64,000 nt of DNA from Oscillospiraceae bacterium (GCA_025757685.1 CP107220.1:21001-85000); one strand, 5' to 3'; positions 42,019 through 50,998 are shown, numbered from the stretch's first letter. Made by a program: numbers and translations. The notes: generated by a model from the letters alone, not told the origin.

Positions 42019-42684
42019 TTATTTTTTCAGTTCCAGGTATTTGGCTTCTACTTTTGGAATGGTGACCTTTCCCCCCAAGGCAGAGGTGTAGGAGTATATG
42101 CCGTCGCAGGTGCCGTAAAAGGTGACAATATCATTTTCCAGTATGCGGGATTCGCCCTCGGCGCGCGCATAGGTTACATAGATCACACTGTCATAATCGT
42201 AGCCGTAGTCGTCTTTGGTTACAGCGATACGATATTCCACCGTGTCACCCCAGGTGGGTTCGATCACTTGCAAAACCTCGCCGGTGTACTTCATATTCTT
42301 GCCTTTATATTTGTCCGGGTCCCGAGCCACATCTTTATAGGTGTAGGTTTTGCAGCTGTCCTTAAACTGCTTTTTACTGGTGGTTGGTTCCGCCTTTGTG
42401 GTGGTTTTGCCCTTGGTGGTGTCCGATACGCTGGTGGTATCTTTGCCGGAATCGGCATCGCTGCTGTCGCCACTGCTGCCCAGTGCGCTGAAGAAAATGA
42501 AAACAGCAAGCACGATCAGTACCCAGAACCACCATTTTTTATACACCGGCTTTTTCGGCTTGCCCTGCTGCGGCGGATAGGGCTGCTGCGGGGGACAGGG
42601 CTGATAGTTGTTCTGTCCGGCGGGGTTGGTGTATTGGGGTTGCGGGGGTTGATTTTGGGGTTGATTTGGGTTGTATTGCTCCAT
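42019..42684 (-). CDS. Membrane-anchored protein with OB-fold-like domain
   Basis: A 221-residue protein. The first 48 residues are Gln/Pro/Asn-rich. A helix follows (WWFWVLIVLAVFIFFSALGS), then a Ser/Thr/Asp linker of about 35 residues. The extracellular part (YTYKDVARDPDKYKGKNMKY ... VIYVTYARAEGES ... DIVTFYGTCDGIY) looks like the tRNA-anti/OB-like domain of many Firmicute membrane proteins. The N terminus is like that of the 6016 protein. AAGGAGG lies seven bases before the ATG. Function unknown. Confidence 0.8.
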   Translation of the reverse strand: MEQYNPNQPQNQPPQPQYTNPAGQNNYQPCPPQQPYPPQQGKPKKPVYKKWWFWVLIVLAVFIFFSALGSSGDSSDADSGKDTTSVSDTTKGKTTTKAEPTTSKKQFKDSCKTYTYKDVARDPDKYKGKNMKYTGEVLQVIEPTWGDTVEYRIAVTKDDYGYDYDSVIYVTYARAEGESRILENDIVTFYGTCDGIYSYTSALGGKVTIPKVEAKYLELKK

Positions 42685-42805
42685 TATGAGTCCTCCTTCT
42701 TTTACTTAGTACCTTCATAGTAACACATAAGTGCGCAAAATGTCAACATAAGTATTCAAAGACGGAAAAAATTTCGCATACACTACTGGTAAAGGAGTGT
42801 ATGCT

Positions 42806-43054
42806 ATGTTTCATCCCACATTGGACCCGCAGCTGGTGGGCGAGGTGATCGCTGCACGGCGCAAGAAGAAGGGCATATCTCAGGAGGTGCTCAGCGGTCT
42901 GGCGGATATTGGGCGCACCCACCTGTCTGCCATTGAGCGGGGCGAGCGCAAGCCCACCTTGGAGACTCTCTACCGCATTGCCTGCGCGCTGGATGTGCCT
43001 ATGAGTGCGCTGGTGCTGGATATGGAGGCGGAGATGGCGCGCCGCCAAGGGTAA
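42806..43054 (+). CDS. XRE-family transcriptional regulator
   Basis: An 82-residue Cro/CI protein: VIAARRKKKGISQEVLSGLA, then IGRTHLSAIERGERKPTLETL. AAAGGAG lies eight bases before ATG 42806; the alternative GTG 42797 lies within it. This pattern (IGRTHLSAIERG) is typical of stand-alone XRE proteins with a housekeeping role. The target is unknown. A terminator follows immediately. Confidence 0.9.
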   Translation: MFHPTLDPQLVGEVIAARRKKKGISQEVLSGLADIGRTHLSAIERGERKPTLETLYRIACALDVPMSALVLDMEAEMARRQG

Positions 43055-43066
43055 AGCGGCAAAACA

Positions 43067-43093
43067 AAAGCGCACACCGGTCGGCGTGCGCTT
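43067..43093 (+). terminator. Terminator of the 42806 regulator
   Basis: AAAGCGCACACCG pairs with CGGCGTGCGCTTT, followed by CGCTGT; the T-tract is short. Confidence 0.7.
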
Positions 43094-43447
43094 TCGCTGT
43101 GCCCTATGGCACGGAGGTATATGAGAAAGGGGAGGATGAATGCAAAGTGGAAGGCGGAAAACAGAAAACAATGAGATATTGTTAAGGGTTTGGTGGGAAA
43201 AGAAAAATGAAAAGAAAAGAAGGGGCGTTTCCCGCCTTTCGAGTATTAGTATAACGGCAAAAAGTGAGCGGAATATAGAAATAAAATGAAGAATTTGCGA
43301 ATTCGGTTAACACTTTTCGGATAAAATATGACCATTTTGTTTCTTTTGCAAGAAATTGTCAAAACCGGTCGAAAGGGCGTAAATGTCCGGTAAATCCGCC
43401 CAATTGGTTGGTTACACGGCAGATTGTGCGGTTATTGTCCCATAAAA

Positions 43448-43501
43448 TGTAAACAAAATGTAAACAAACGCAAAACAGTATTTCCTTTTCGATAGTATAA
43501 T
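43448..43501 (+). promoter_or_regulatory. PhoP-box-like repeats and promoter
   Basis: TGTAAA occurs at 43448-43453 and 43459-43464, exactly 11 bases apart. On the minus strand this reads TTTACA-N5-TTTACA, which resembles Firmicute PhoP boxes. A TATAAT lies at 43496-43501 but lacks a good -35, as expected for an activated promoter. Confidence 0.45.
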
Positions 43502-43507
43502 GTTATT

Positions 43508-43704
43508 CTGTACTAGCTCGGAGTGATCCGGGTTTCGGCGGAAGACGGTGTATCCGGAGGCTAGGTACTCTTCTCTTTCTTTTTTCATTTCTTTTTAATT
43601 TTTTCTTTGATTTTTCACTTACTTAGGCCGTTTTTAAAAAGACTCCAATCCTCCGAATTTTTGAATGCAAAACCACAGGCAGTTACCTGTGGTTTTTCTT
43701 TTTT
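43508..43704 (+). ncRNA. Putative structured non-coding RNA
   Basis: Starting a few bases after the TATAAT at 43496, a folded region pairs TAGC-t-CGGA (near 43515) with TCCG-gag-GCTA (near 43560) around a GC-rich inner part. A pyrimidine-rich tract follows, and the transcript should end at the strong hairpin AAAACCACAGG-CAGTTA-CCTGTGGTTTT plus T-run at 43669-43704. No downstream gene on the plus strand could be controlled in cis. It matches no RNA family I could name (not SRP, tmRNA, RNase P or a known riboswitch). Confidence 0.4.
43669..43704 (+). terminator. Terminator of the putative ncRNA
   Basis: AAAACCACAGG pairs with CCTGTGGTTTT and is followed by TCTTTTTT. No plus-strand protein gene lies before it within 600 bases. 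Confidence 0.87.
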
Positions 43705-43722
43705 CAGATAGCAGTATAAAGG

Positions 43723-43757
43723 AACAGGCGCACCCGTCGGGTGCGCCTGTTTTTGTT
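43723..43757. terminator. Terminator between ncRNA and DUF368 gene
   Basis: AACAGGCGCACCC pairs with GGGTGCGCCTGTT, followed by TTTTGTTTT on the plus strand. It may serve the DUF368 gene (minus strand) as well. Confidence 0.8.
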
Positions 43758-43796
43758 TTACCGGATTGTCTCTCTTGCAAAGGGGGGACTGAACGG

Positions 43797-44687
43797 TTAA
43801 TTCTGCGTTTTCTGCTTCTTCTCCAGCTGGGTCTTTACCACTTGCAGTAGGACAATCAGCGCCAGACCGATCAAGAAGAAAACAATGCTGAAATTGTCTT
43901 TATTGAGGATCGCATTGGCTTTATCCACCGTTACCGGTCCGCTGACAATGGCGTACAGAGAGCCGATGAGCATGCCTAAAATCAGCATAACCATTTGACC
44001 GCGATACTTTTCCAAACTCTTTTGGATTCCCTTAACGGATACCAGCGCGCCGCAGATAACGCCCACGCCAAAGACGATGATCATGGGCAGCACCCCAAAG
44101 TGCAGATGCAACAACTCTTTGACCCCACTGATCACCGGCAGATACACGCCGAAGATCAGCAGCACAGTGGAGCCGGAAATGCCGGGCAGGAACATTGCGG
44201 TAATGGCAACCGCGCCGGCCAGGAACAAATACAGCGCCGTGGGTACGGAGAAGTGCGTCAGATCCACATCCACCACCTGAACCTTGGAATTCATATAAGT
44301 CAGCGCCGCCACAATGGCAATGCCAAGGATAACAAAGGGCGTGTATTGCCACTTCTTTTGGATACAGGCGTACTCTTCCTTTGCAATGATAAAGATAGAG
44401 GGGAAAATGAAGCCCAGGAACAGAGACGACACCGCATAAATATTGGTCTCAAAGAATTTGGTGAGAACCAATACCGCCAAAATCATACCCACAGCCCAGC
44501 CCAGCAGCAGTTTAATGAGATAGATCAGACCTTCTTTTTTCTCTTCCTTCTTGCCATAGAATACCTGGTTGATAGAGCCGATGAACTTGTCATAAAATCC
44601 CAGAATCAGCGCAATGGTGCCACCGGACACGCCGGGCACGCTATCCGCCAGCGCCATACAAAAGCCGTTGATCATTGTTCGGATCAT
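43797..44687 (-). CDS. DUF368 membrane protein, polyprenyl-phosphate translocase-like
   Basis: The 296-residue protein has about eight helices and two Gly-rich repeats, ADSVPGVSGGTIALILGFYD and FLPGISGSTVLLIFGVY, that define DUF368. Members of this family (PopT) were recently linked to recycling undecaprenyl phosphate across the membrane, which matters for wall and teichoic polymer synthesis. AGGAGG lies seven bases before the ATG. It is a single gene. Confidence 0.92.
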   Translation of the reverse strand: MIRTMINGFCMALADSVPGVSGGTIALILGFYDKFIGSINQVFYGKKEEKKEGLIYLIKLLLGWAVGMILAVLVLTKFFETNIYAVSSLFLGFIFPSIFIIAKEEYACIQKKWQYTPFVILGIAIVAALTYMNSKVQVVDVDLTHFSVPTALYLFLAGAVAITAMFLPGISGSTVLLIFGVYLPVISGVKELLHLHFGVLPMIIVFGVGVICGALVSVKGIQKSLEKYRGQMVMLILGMLIGSLYAIVSGPVTVDKANAILNKDNFSIVFFLIGLALIVLLQVVKTQLEKKQKTQN

Positions 44688-44785
44688 AAATTGTCCTCCT
44701 GATTTGTAATATCCTCAATACTATATCACATTTTGGCGGCATTGTATGCACTTTTTTGCAAAATTTAACCGGGAATTAACAAAGA

Positions 44786-44821
44786 AACAAAAAGAACGGA
44801 CCGATAAAGGATCGGTCCGTT
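44786..44821 (-). terminator. Terminator of the PHP phosphoesterase gene
   Basis: Minus strand ACGGACCGATCC pairs with GGATCGGTCCGT counterparts around a short loop and runs into TCTTTTTGTTT. Confidence 0.82.
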
Positions 44822-44840
44822 GTGTATGCGGTGTGTTTTT

Positions 44841-45737
44841 TTATTCTTGCGTTTGGGCAGCGGCACGGGCGGCAGCTTCTTTTTCTGCTCGCCGCTGGGC
44901 GCGCTTCTTTTTGGCCTTGTAGCCCAGCAGTTTATCCACCCACTCTTGCGGGGTGGTGCAGGTGCCCAAGGTTACGGTCTTGGCACCGTAAATGCCGTGG
45001 AAGTCTGAGCCGCCGGTCATCAGCAAGTCATGCGCCTTGCAAATTTCTGTCAACCGGTGCACATCGTCCTCCGTTGCAGAGGGGTGCCACACCTCAATGC
45101 CGTCCAGTCCCAGGTCAATGTATTTCTCAATTTCGTCAAAGTTGTCATAAAACGCCGGATGCGCCAGTACGGCAATACCGCCTGCGCCGTGCACTTCCTC
45201 CAGCACTTCCTCAATGGATGGGTACTTGGTGGGAGCCAGCACGTTGGTCTCGCTCTCTCGGCTGAACAGCGCATGGAACAGATCGCCGAAGATCTCATTG
45301 GTGTAACCGGCGTCCATCAAGGCGTGCATAATATGCTGCTTGTATAGGTTGGTGGAGCCGGAAGCGTGAGAAATAATAAAATCTGAGGTAATGGGGAAGC
45401 GCCCGGCCACCTTGAGCATCATAATCTGCCCGGCCCGTTTGCGGGCGATGGAGGTGCGCTTGCACAGCCCTTCCAGCCGATCCGGCGCATCTGCCAGATA
45501 GCAGAGAATGTGCACCTTTTTGCCGGCCTCATTATCAATGGCACTGATTTCCACGCCGGGGATCACATTCACCCCATAGCGTTTGCCGATCACTTTGCCG
45601 CGTACGGTACCTGCAAGGCAGTCATGGTCAGTAATGGCGATGGTGTCAATGCCGCTTTTTTGGGCAATGACGATTAGATCCTCGATCCCCACAGAACCGT
45701 CGCTGAGTTTTGTATGACAATGTAAATCTGCGGCCAT
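44841..45737 (-). CDS. PHP-domain phosphoesterase
   Basis: A 298-residue metal-dependent phosphoesterase. Metal ligands lie in ADLHCHTKLSDGS, ITDHDCLAGT, IPGVEISA and later LAHPAFY and TGGSDFHG. The family includes 3',5'-nucleoside bisphosphate phosphatases such as TrpH/YciV. The start is ATG 45737, seven bases after AAGGAG; ATG 45743 is too close. A Lys/Arg/Ala-rich tail of 30 residues follows the domain. Confidence 0.92.
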   Translation of the reverse strand: MAADLHCHTKLSDGSVGIEDLIVIAQKSGIDTIAITDHDCLAGTVRGKVIGKRYGVNVIPGVEISAIDNEAGKKVHILCYLADAPDRLEGLCKRTSIARKRAGQIMMLKVAGRFPITSDFIISHASGSTNLYKQHIMHALMDAGYTNEIFGDLFHALFSRESETNVLAPTKYPSIEEVLEEVHGAGGIAVLAHPAFYDNFDEIEKYIDLGLDGIEVWHPSATEDDVHRLTEICKAHDLLMTGGSDFHGIYGAKTVTLGTCTTPQEWVDKLLGYKAKKKRAQRRAEKEAAARAAAQTQE

Positions 45738-45869
45738 AACCATACTCCTTCCAAAGGATAACCGTGAAAATTAGACAAAATTTGTCCTGTTCGTATATTT
45801 TACCATTCTAAAGCCGGTGTTGCAAGAGTTTTCTTGTATATTCTACCAAAAAACAGCGGTCTTTTTTTG

Positions 45870-46421
45870 TCACTTTTGCTTAAAATCATTCAACGCCCGG
45901 TACAATCGGCTTACCGGCAAGCCCACCACATTGAAGTAATCGCCCTGAATCTCTTGCACCAGTAGGCTGCCATAGCCCTGTATACCGTAGGCGCCGGCCT
46001 TGTCCATGCATTCGCCGGTGGCAATGTAGGCGTCGATCTCCGCCGCCGTCAGGTCAAAGAAGCGCACCCGGGTCTCGCAGGAGAAAGTCAGATGCCGTTC
46101 TCCCTGTACCAGGCTCACGCCGGTAAACACGCTGTGCCACCGCCCGCTTAGGTGAGCGAGCACTTGCCGTGCTTCTGCTTCATCGGCAGGCTTGCCCAGA
46201 ATCATACCGTCTACGGCAACCACTGTGTCGGCACCGATAACAATCTGCGCTCCATTGTTGAGAGGCAGCGCCTTGCGCAGGGACAGCTGCTCCACGGCCG
46301 CTGCCGGAGCGATACCGGCGGGCAGGCTCTCGTCCACATCGGTACCCTGTACGGTAAAATCCCGGGTAATATGCGCCAGCAGTTCACGCCGCCGGGGCGA
46401 ATTGGAAGCTAAGATTATCAT
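45870..46421 (-). CDS. maf: Maf-family nucleotide pyrophosphatase
   Basis: A 183-residue Maf protein. It starts with LASNSPRRRELL, followed by DVDESLP, VIGADTVVAVDGMILGKPAD and the later GAYGIQGYGSLLVQEIQGDY. It hydrolyses non-canonical or modified nucleoside triphosphates and affects septation. It overlaps the U32 gene by four bases, so zapA, U32 and maf form one operon. The link of Maf and ZapA with division makes the grouping sensible. Confidence 0.95.
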   Translation of the reverse strand: MIILASNSPRRRELLAHITRDFTVQGTDVDESLPAGIAPAAAVEQLSLRKALPLNNGAQIVIGADTVVAVDGMILGKPADEAEARQVLAHLSGRWHSVFTGVSLVQGERHLTFSCETRVRFFDLTAAEIDAYIATGECMDKAGAYGIQGYGSLLVQEIQGDYFNVVGLPVSRLYRALNDFKQK

Positions 46422-48430
46422 AACGCACCTCGCTGATACAGTCCTCGGGTGTAGGGGAAATCGGGTTTTTGCCCGGCAGCGAACAGATCCAGCACCTGCT
46501 GCACCTGCTGCTGACTTTCAACAGAAAAATAAAAATGTGCATAGGCGGTGTGCATTTCTCGCATACGGTCGCCCATATAAAGCGGTACGCCGTTGAGCAG
46601 TTGGGTGCAGCCGTAGGGATTGCACACCACGGGAAAGGTGCAGCCCTTGCGGTCGGTCAGCCGGCCTTGCTTTTGGCAGGCGGCGCAGCCGATGTGTGCT
46701 TGCACCGGACAGTTGCGGGTGAGCATTAAGGGCAGATGACCGTACACCAGTGCGCCCACATCGTTGCCGTTTGCCGCCAGGCGGTTTACATCCTCTTGTC
46801 GCAGTTCAAAGCTGGCCAGTGGGTGGGGCAGCAGATGCGCGGTGCGGCTGTTAAACACATTCAGTCCAAAGTCGCCGTAAGGCTCCAATTCCGCCGCCCG
46901 GGCGATCTGTACCGCGCCCAGGTCCGGGCATAGGGCGTTTTTTACGCCTGCCGCTTTCAGTATTGCCAATTCCTGGCAGATTTTATTCTCTATGCCAAAG
47001 ACGCCCCGGGGCAGTTCCACCCCGGCGTTGTGTGCCAGCAGGGTGTTTGCCGGTGTGCCCAGGGGCAGAAAGATCCGCCGAAAGGGGTGGTTCTCCGGAA
47101 TTTGCGCCGCGCTTGCAAAGCGGGCGGTGTAGTAGGGCTTGCCTGCCGTGCCGCCGGAGGGCAGAGGCGGTAAAGGTCGACGCTCCACCGGTGCAGGCGG
47201 TGCGGCTTCCAAACGGTCTGCAATCTCTCGCCGCAGGGCATTCACGGCCGCTGCCGGTAAAAACAGGCCGTCGTCTATCTCTATGTCTATCTTTTTTACA
47301 TAATAAGGGGTGCCGCCCCATTTGCCCAGCCGTTGCGCCAGGCTTTCCGCCGTTAGGGCAGCGTTGCGGGCAGGCTGGGGCACATCGCCGTCGGCTGTTA
47401 CCGTGCGACCGTCTTCTAAAGTGGCACGCAGGGTCACCGGTTCCCCGGCGCGGCAGGTGGCTTGCAGGTTCAATCCCAGCAGGGGCTGCTCTTTTTCATA
47501 AGTGTGCGCCAAATCTCGCAGCACATCCTTGGCTGCCGTTACATCCGCCTTGCTGCGCACGCCGAACATGGCGCTGCCTCGCTGATCGGTAAAATAGCCG
47601 TCGGTAAACCCGCTGCGGGAGAATACGCTTTGCAGCTGCGCCTCGTCCGTCGGGTCCAGAACGCCGGCAATAGCGTGCTTTACCGCCGTTACGGCGGCAG
47701 CCACATATTCCGGCCGTTTCATACGGCCCTCAATTTTTAAGGACAGCACACCCAGATCACCGATTTTTTTCAAGTGGCGAACCAGGCTTAGATCTTTCAA
47801 GCTCAAATCGCAGCTTCCGCTGGCGTCTGCGGAGAAGGGCAGGCGGCAAGGTTGGGCGCAAAGGCCCCGGTTGCCGCTGCGGGCGCCCAGTACAGAGGAC
47901 AGGTAGCACTGCCCGCTGACGCACATACAAAGCGCGCCGTGCACAAACAGCTCCAGTTCCATTTGGGTGCTGCGGCGAATTTCCTCGATCTCGGCGGCAG
48001 TCATCTCTCTGGGGATGACCGCTCGGCGAAAGCCCATTTTCTCCAGCGCTTGAAACCCGGCAGGCGTGGTAACGCTACACTGGGTGGAGGCGTGCAGATG
48101 CACACCCGGGTACACAGCTGCCAGCGCGGCAGCCAGTCCCAGATCTTGCACGATAAAAGCGTCTACCCCGGCGTCCAGCGCGTTACCGGCAGCCGCAACG
48201 GCACCGGGCAGCTCGCTGTCGCTGACCAGGGTATTTAGAGTCATATAAACTTTTACGCCGCGGGTGTGGCAATACTGTACGGCCGCTTGCAGCTCCTGGG
48301 GCGAAAAATTGCCGGCGCCCCGCCGGGCGTTAAAGGTCTGCCCTCCCAGGTAGACCGCATGGGCGCCACAGCGAACACCGGCAATTAACGACTCCATGCT
48401 GCCTGCCGGAGCCAAAATCTCAAATTGCAT
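46418..48430 (-). CDS. U32-family peptidase (with DUF3656 region)
   Basis: A 670-residue protein. The TIM-barrel core shows EILAPAGSMESLIAGVRCGA, YLGGQTFNARRGAGNF, HASTQCSVT, and LFVHGALCMCVSGQCYLSS, with RSGNRGLCAQPCR as the cysteine signature of the U32/RlhA/TrhP group. These Cys likely hold an iron-sulfur cluster. Some members hydroxylate RNA bases rather than cut protein. The C-terminal half contains NCPVQAHIGCAACQKQGRLTDRKG. It starts three bases after the zapA stop. Confidence 0.92.
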   Translation of the reverse strand: MQFEILAPAGSMESLIAGVRCGAHAVYLGGQTFNARRGAGNFSPQELQAAVQYCHTRGVKVYMTLNTLVSDSELPGAVAAAGNALDAGVDAFIVQDLGLAAALAAVYPGVHLHASTQCSVTTPAGFQALEKMGFRRAVIPREMTAAEIEEIRRSTQMELELFVHGALCMCVSGQCYLSSVLGARSGNRGLCAQPCRLPFSADASGSCDLSLKDLSLVRHLKKIGDLGVLSLKIEGRMKRPEYVAAAVTAVKHAIAGVLDPTDEAQLQSVFSRSGFTDGYFTDQRGSAMFGVRSKADVTAAKDVLRDLAHTYEKEQPLLGLNLQATCRAGEPVTLRATLEDGRTVTADGDVPQPARNAALTAESLAQRLGKWGGTPYYVKKIDIEIDDGLFLPAAAVNALRREIADRLEAAPPAPVERRPLPPLPSGGTAGKPYYTARFASAAQIPENHPFRRIFLPLGTPANTLLAHNAGVELPRGVFGIENKICQELAILKAAGVKNALCPDLGAVQIARAAELEPYGDFGLNVFNSRTAHLLPHPLASFELRQEDVNRLAANGNDVGALVYGHLPLMLTRNCPVQAHIGCAACQKQGRLTDRKGCTFPVVCNPYGCTQLLNGVPLYMGDRMREMHTAYAHFYFSVESQQQVQQVLDLFAAGQKPDFPYTRGLYQRGAL

Positions 48431-48432
48431 AT

Positions 48433-48792
48433 TTACTTATTCTCTGCAATGCGCTCACGCAGGGAGCTGATCTCCCGGTTGAGCCGCTCAATCTCACGGC
48501 GCGCCACATCCACTTCCATCCGGGCGCGGGCGCTGTCCTCCAAATAATCCTTGATCTGGGCACGCAGATTGTCGGAGGAAGCGGTGGATTTTTTGCAGGT
48601 GTCTGCCTTGTCCAGCGCAGTGAGCACCGCTGCTTGGGTTACGGAAAGACTGGGGTTCTCATTGATAATGCTGCGCATTTCCTTGTCCAGCTCCTCGGCC
48701 AACTCCTCCACATACTCTGGTGCGTCATCGGTGAGCACCGTGTAGGCGGAACCGCCGATCTTTAAGTGTACTCTGTTTTTTGCCATTGCCAT
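48433..48792 (-). CDS. zapA: Cell division protein ZapA
   Basis: The 119-residue protein has an N-terminal ZapA domain (RVHLKIGGSAYTVLTDDAPE, VEELAEELDKEMRSI) and a C-terminal coiled coil (LNREISSLRERIAE). It helps FtsZ filaments bundle at midcell. The start is chosen at ATG 48792, eight bases after AAAGGG; ATG 48798 is too near and the upstream frame has no domain. The message has a leader of about 90 bases from the promoter at 48887. Confidence 0.9.
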   Translation of the reverse strand: MAMAKNRVHLKIGGSAYTVLTDDAPEYVEELAEELDKEMRSIINENPSLSVTQAAVLTALDKADTCKKSTASSDNLRAQIKDYLEDSARARMEVDVARREIERLNREISSLRERIAENK

Positions 48793-48886
48793 CACCATTG
48801 CCCTTTCGGCTCTATCTAAAGTTACAGTCGCGGCGCCGCAACCCCGCAAGGGAACTACGCACCTATCGACAAAATATCCTACTTTT

Positions 48887-48915
48887 AGTATAGCAAGGAA
48901 AGAAAGGCTTGTCAA
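48887..48915 (-). promoter_or_regulatory. Sigma-A promoter of the zapA operon
   Basis: Minus strand TTGACA (48910-48915), 17-base spacer, TATACT (48887-48892). In the leader GTTGCGGC and GCCGCGAC form a strong hairpin near 48827-48842. Confidence 0.78.
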
Positions 48916-49088
48916 TCCAAATTCCCGCCCGCCGGGCGGAAAATCCTTACAGGTTTCAAAGTGTAACGATTTATTCACAAAAAGCCGTAAAATCGTTCAA
49001 AAATGATCTCTATACTGTAAATTGTAAGGCGAGAGCCTTATGGGAAAACTTTTTCCATCTTTTTCTATCATATATCCTCTATAACGGA

Positions 49089-49127
49089 AAGGGCCGCAGT
49101 GTTATGCTGCGGCTCTTTTCGTTTTTT
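49089..49127 (+). terminator. Plus-strand terminator with no plus-strand gene
   Basis: GGGCCGCAG pairs with CTGCGGCTC, followed by TTTTCGTTTTTT on the plus strand. A TATACT at 49011-49016 is a possible -10 of a short transcript, but no -35 is clear. Confidence 0.6.
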
Positions 49128-49155
49128 ATCGTGTTCTGTATCGTGAGTTACGGGC

Positions 49156-49818
49156 TTATTTCTTTTGCCTTCCGGTCTTTGTCTTTGCTTTGGGTGCATA
49201 GTCCTTCATGTCCGGCAACGCACCGCCGGCCACCGCCCAAAAGTACAGGCTGGCCACGCTGCAATAGGGACTGAGCCTGCGCCGGTACTTCTCAAACAAT
49301 TTGCGGTCGATTTTGCGATGATGGTATACCATGCGCATGCCACGATGAATGGCCAGATCGCCGTAGCTCAGTATGTTGGGACGCTGCATACAAAACAGCA
49401 GAATCATTTCCGCTGTCCACACCCCAATGCCGTTTAAGGACGAAAGCGCTTTGATAGCCTCATCGTCCGGCATGGACCAAACTGCCTCTATATCAAAGCT
49501 GCCGTCCAGCACCTTTTGGGCAAAATCGGTGATGTACTCTGCCTTTTTGTAAGATATGCCCAGCGCCTGTAATCTCTCCACACCGGCGCCCAGCACCGTC
49601 TTCGCATGCACGGTGCCCAGTGCGTCGCACATACGCTGCCAAATGGTGGCCTGGGCCTTGGTGGAGATTTGCTGGCCGATGATGTGGTGCACCACTGCGG
49701 AGAACAGGTCCGTATCCACCGTGCGGTGCACCGGCCCTATGCGGTCAATCACCTCTGCCAGGCGTTTGTCCTTTTGCCGCAGAAAATCAAGTTCTTTTTC
49801 GCCGTAAATAAAATACAT
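49156..49818 (-). CDS. AlkA-like DNA-3-methyladenine glycosylase
   Basis: A 220-residue HhH-GPD protein from ATG 49818, seven bases after GGAG. The helix-hairpin-helix is in LSSLNGIGVWTAEMILLF and the catalytic Asp in SYGDLAIHRGMR. It removes alkylated purines from DNA. Compared with E. coli AlkA it lacks the N-terminal beta domain, as in many short Firmicute members. It ends in a Lys-rich tail. Confidence 0.9.
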   Translation of the reverse strand: MYFIYGEKELDFLRQKDKRLAEVIDRIGPVHRTVDTDLFSAVVHHIIGQQISTKAQATIWQRMCDALGTVHAKTVLGAGVERLQALGISYKKAEYITDFAQKVLDGSFDIEAVWSMPDDEAIKALSSLNGIGVWTAEMILLFCMQRPNILSYGDLAIHRGMRMVYHHRKIDRKLFEKYRRRLSPYCSVASLYFWAVAGGALPDMKDYAPKAKTKTGRQKK

Positions 49819-49971
49819 GTTTTTTCTCCGATCACGTTTGATTTTTGTCTGTGCTTGTATAAGTTCTTCCTTTTTTTGCATCGCATCTTTTCCAATTTTT
49901 TACTTTTCCTTGCCTTAAACTGATTTTTAGCAAGATATACTGAGGGCAGAAAGCAGAAAGGAAGTGACTCT

Positions 49972-50910
49972 ATGCTCTGTTCTTTATGGACCCGGGGGCG
50001 TTCTGTGTTGCTGATCGGCGTTCTTTTATTGGGAAATGGGCTGCCTTGGCAGCGCGCGGCAGATGATCCGTATGCTTTTGTGCCGGAGCCGGAGGACACG
50101 GTACAGATTGCCTGCGTGGGCAACAGCGATTTGTATTCCGGCTTTGTGCCGCCTGTACTGTGGGGAAATCAAGGGTATAGCGCCACTGTGTACGCCTCTG
50201 CCCGTCAGTCGCTGACCAAATCTTACGCCCTGCTGGAGCGTGTGTTTGCCACCCAGTCTCCGGAGCTGGTGGTGCTGGAAACGGATATGCTCTATGACCA
50301 CAATCCGCAGGAAAGAGAAATGCCCCGGGTGCTGGCCCGTCAAACGAGGGCGAAACACCTGGGACAGGATATGCGCAATTTAGCCTCTGTGTTTCGGCAG
50401 ACCGGTGCACAAGTGACGCCCGGCGATTTTCCCTCTATTCGTCGCACCCACGGCTACCGCTACAGTACCAAGGTTACCCGGCTGGCAATGCCGGACTATA
50501 TGGCAGACACCGGGGAACGGGAGCAGATCCGTGCGGAAAACCGAAAAGCAGCGGATCGGATTTTGCAGCTTTGCCGGGAAAACGGCGCACAGCTGTTGCT
50601 GGTGGAGCTGCCCACCGTAACTTCCTGGAATGCAGCCCGCCATCGAGGTGTGGCGGAATTTGCAGCCGCTCGAGAATTGGAATTTCTGGATTTGAACCTG
50701 CTGTACGATCAAATGGGATTGGACAGCGCCGTCGCTTTTCGGGACGCAGGCAATCACCTGAATGTAACCGGTGCTACCGCCGTTACTGCCTACTTGGGGC
50801 GGTATATTGCCCGCCAGTACCGTCTGCCGGATCTGCGCGGCAATTCCCGTTATGCCAACCGTCAAGAGGAATGGGTATGCTACCGCCGGTTTGTAAACGG
50901 AAATATATAA
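49972..50910 (+). CDS. Secreted SGNH-hydrolase-like protein
   Basis: A 312-residue protein with an N-terminal hydrophobic helix (SVLLIGVLLLGNGL). VGNSDLYSGFVP is the first SGNH block, with the nucleophile-type Ser in a GNS context. The last block is FRDAGNHLNVTGATAVTAYL, with Asp and His. The layout resembles DltD and AlgX-like acyl-transfer domains, which act outside on wall or exopolysaccharide. The substrate is unknown. A GGAAG site precedes the ATG. Confidence 0.75.
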   Translation: MLCSLWTRGRSVLLIGVLLLGNGLPWQRAADDPYAFVPEPEDTVQIACVGNSDLYSGFVPPVLWGNQGYSATVYASARQSLTKSYALLERVFATQSPELVVLETDMLYDHNPQEREMPRVLARQTRAKHLGQDMRNLASVFRQTGAQVTPGDFPSIRRTHGYRYSTKVTRLAMPDYMADTGEREQIRAENRKAADRILQLCRENGAQLLLVELPTVTSWNAARHRGVAEFAAARELEFLDLNLLYDQMGLDSAVAFRDAGNHLNVTGATAVTAYLGRYIARQYRLPDLRGNSRYANRQEEWVCYRRFVNGNI

Positions 50911-50998
50911 AACAGCGGAGCGATGGAGGTATGGAACCGTATAATCGCTTTTGCCAAAAAAGGCGGGAGCAGTCCCTTGTGATGGATGGTATTTGGCT

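Larger units (their letters stand above)
43094..43796. other. 700-base gene-free region
   Basis: No ORF with a convincing ribosome site is present. It is AT-rich and purine-rich at 43094-43270. At 43448-43464 there is a tandem 11-base repeat, then a TATAAT, a compact GC-rich fold and two terminators. The likely content is one non-coding transcript, listed separately. Confidence 0.6.

Noticed and set aside
43508..43580. Known riboswitch or SRP RNA
   Set aside because: I compared the fold by memory with c-di-GMP, TPP, THF, ZTP, fluoride, SRP and 6S RNAs and found no matching core, so only an unnamed ncRNA is suggested.
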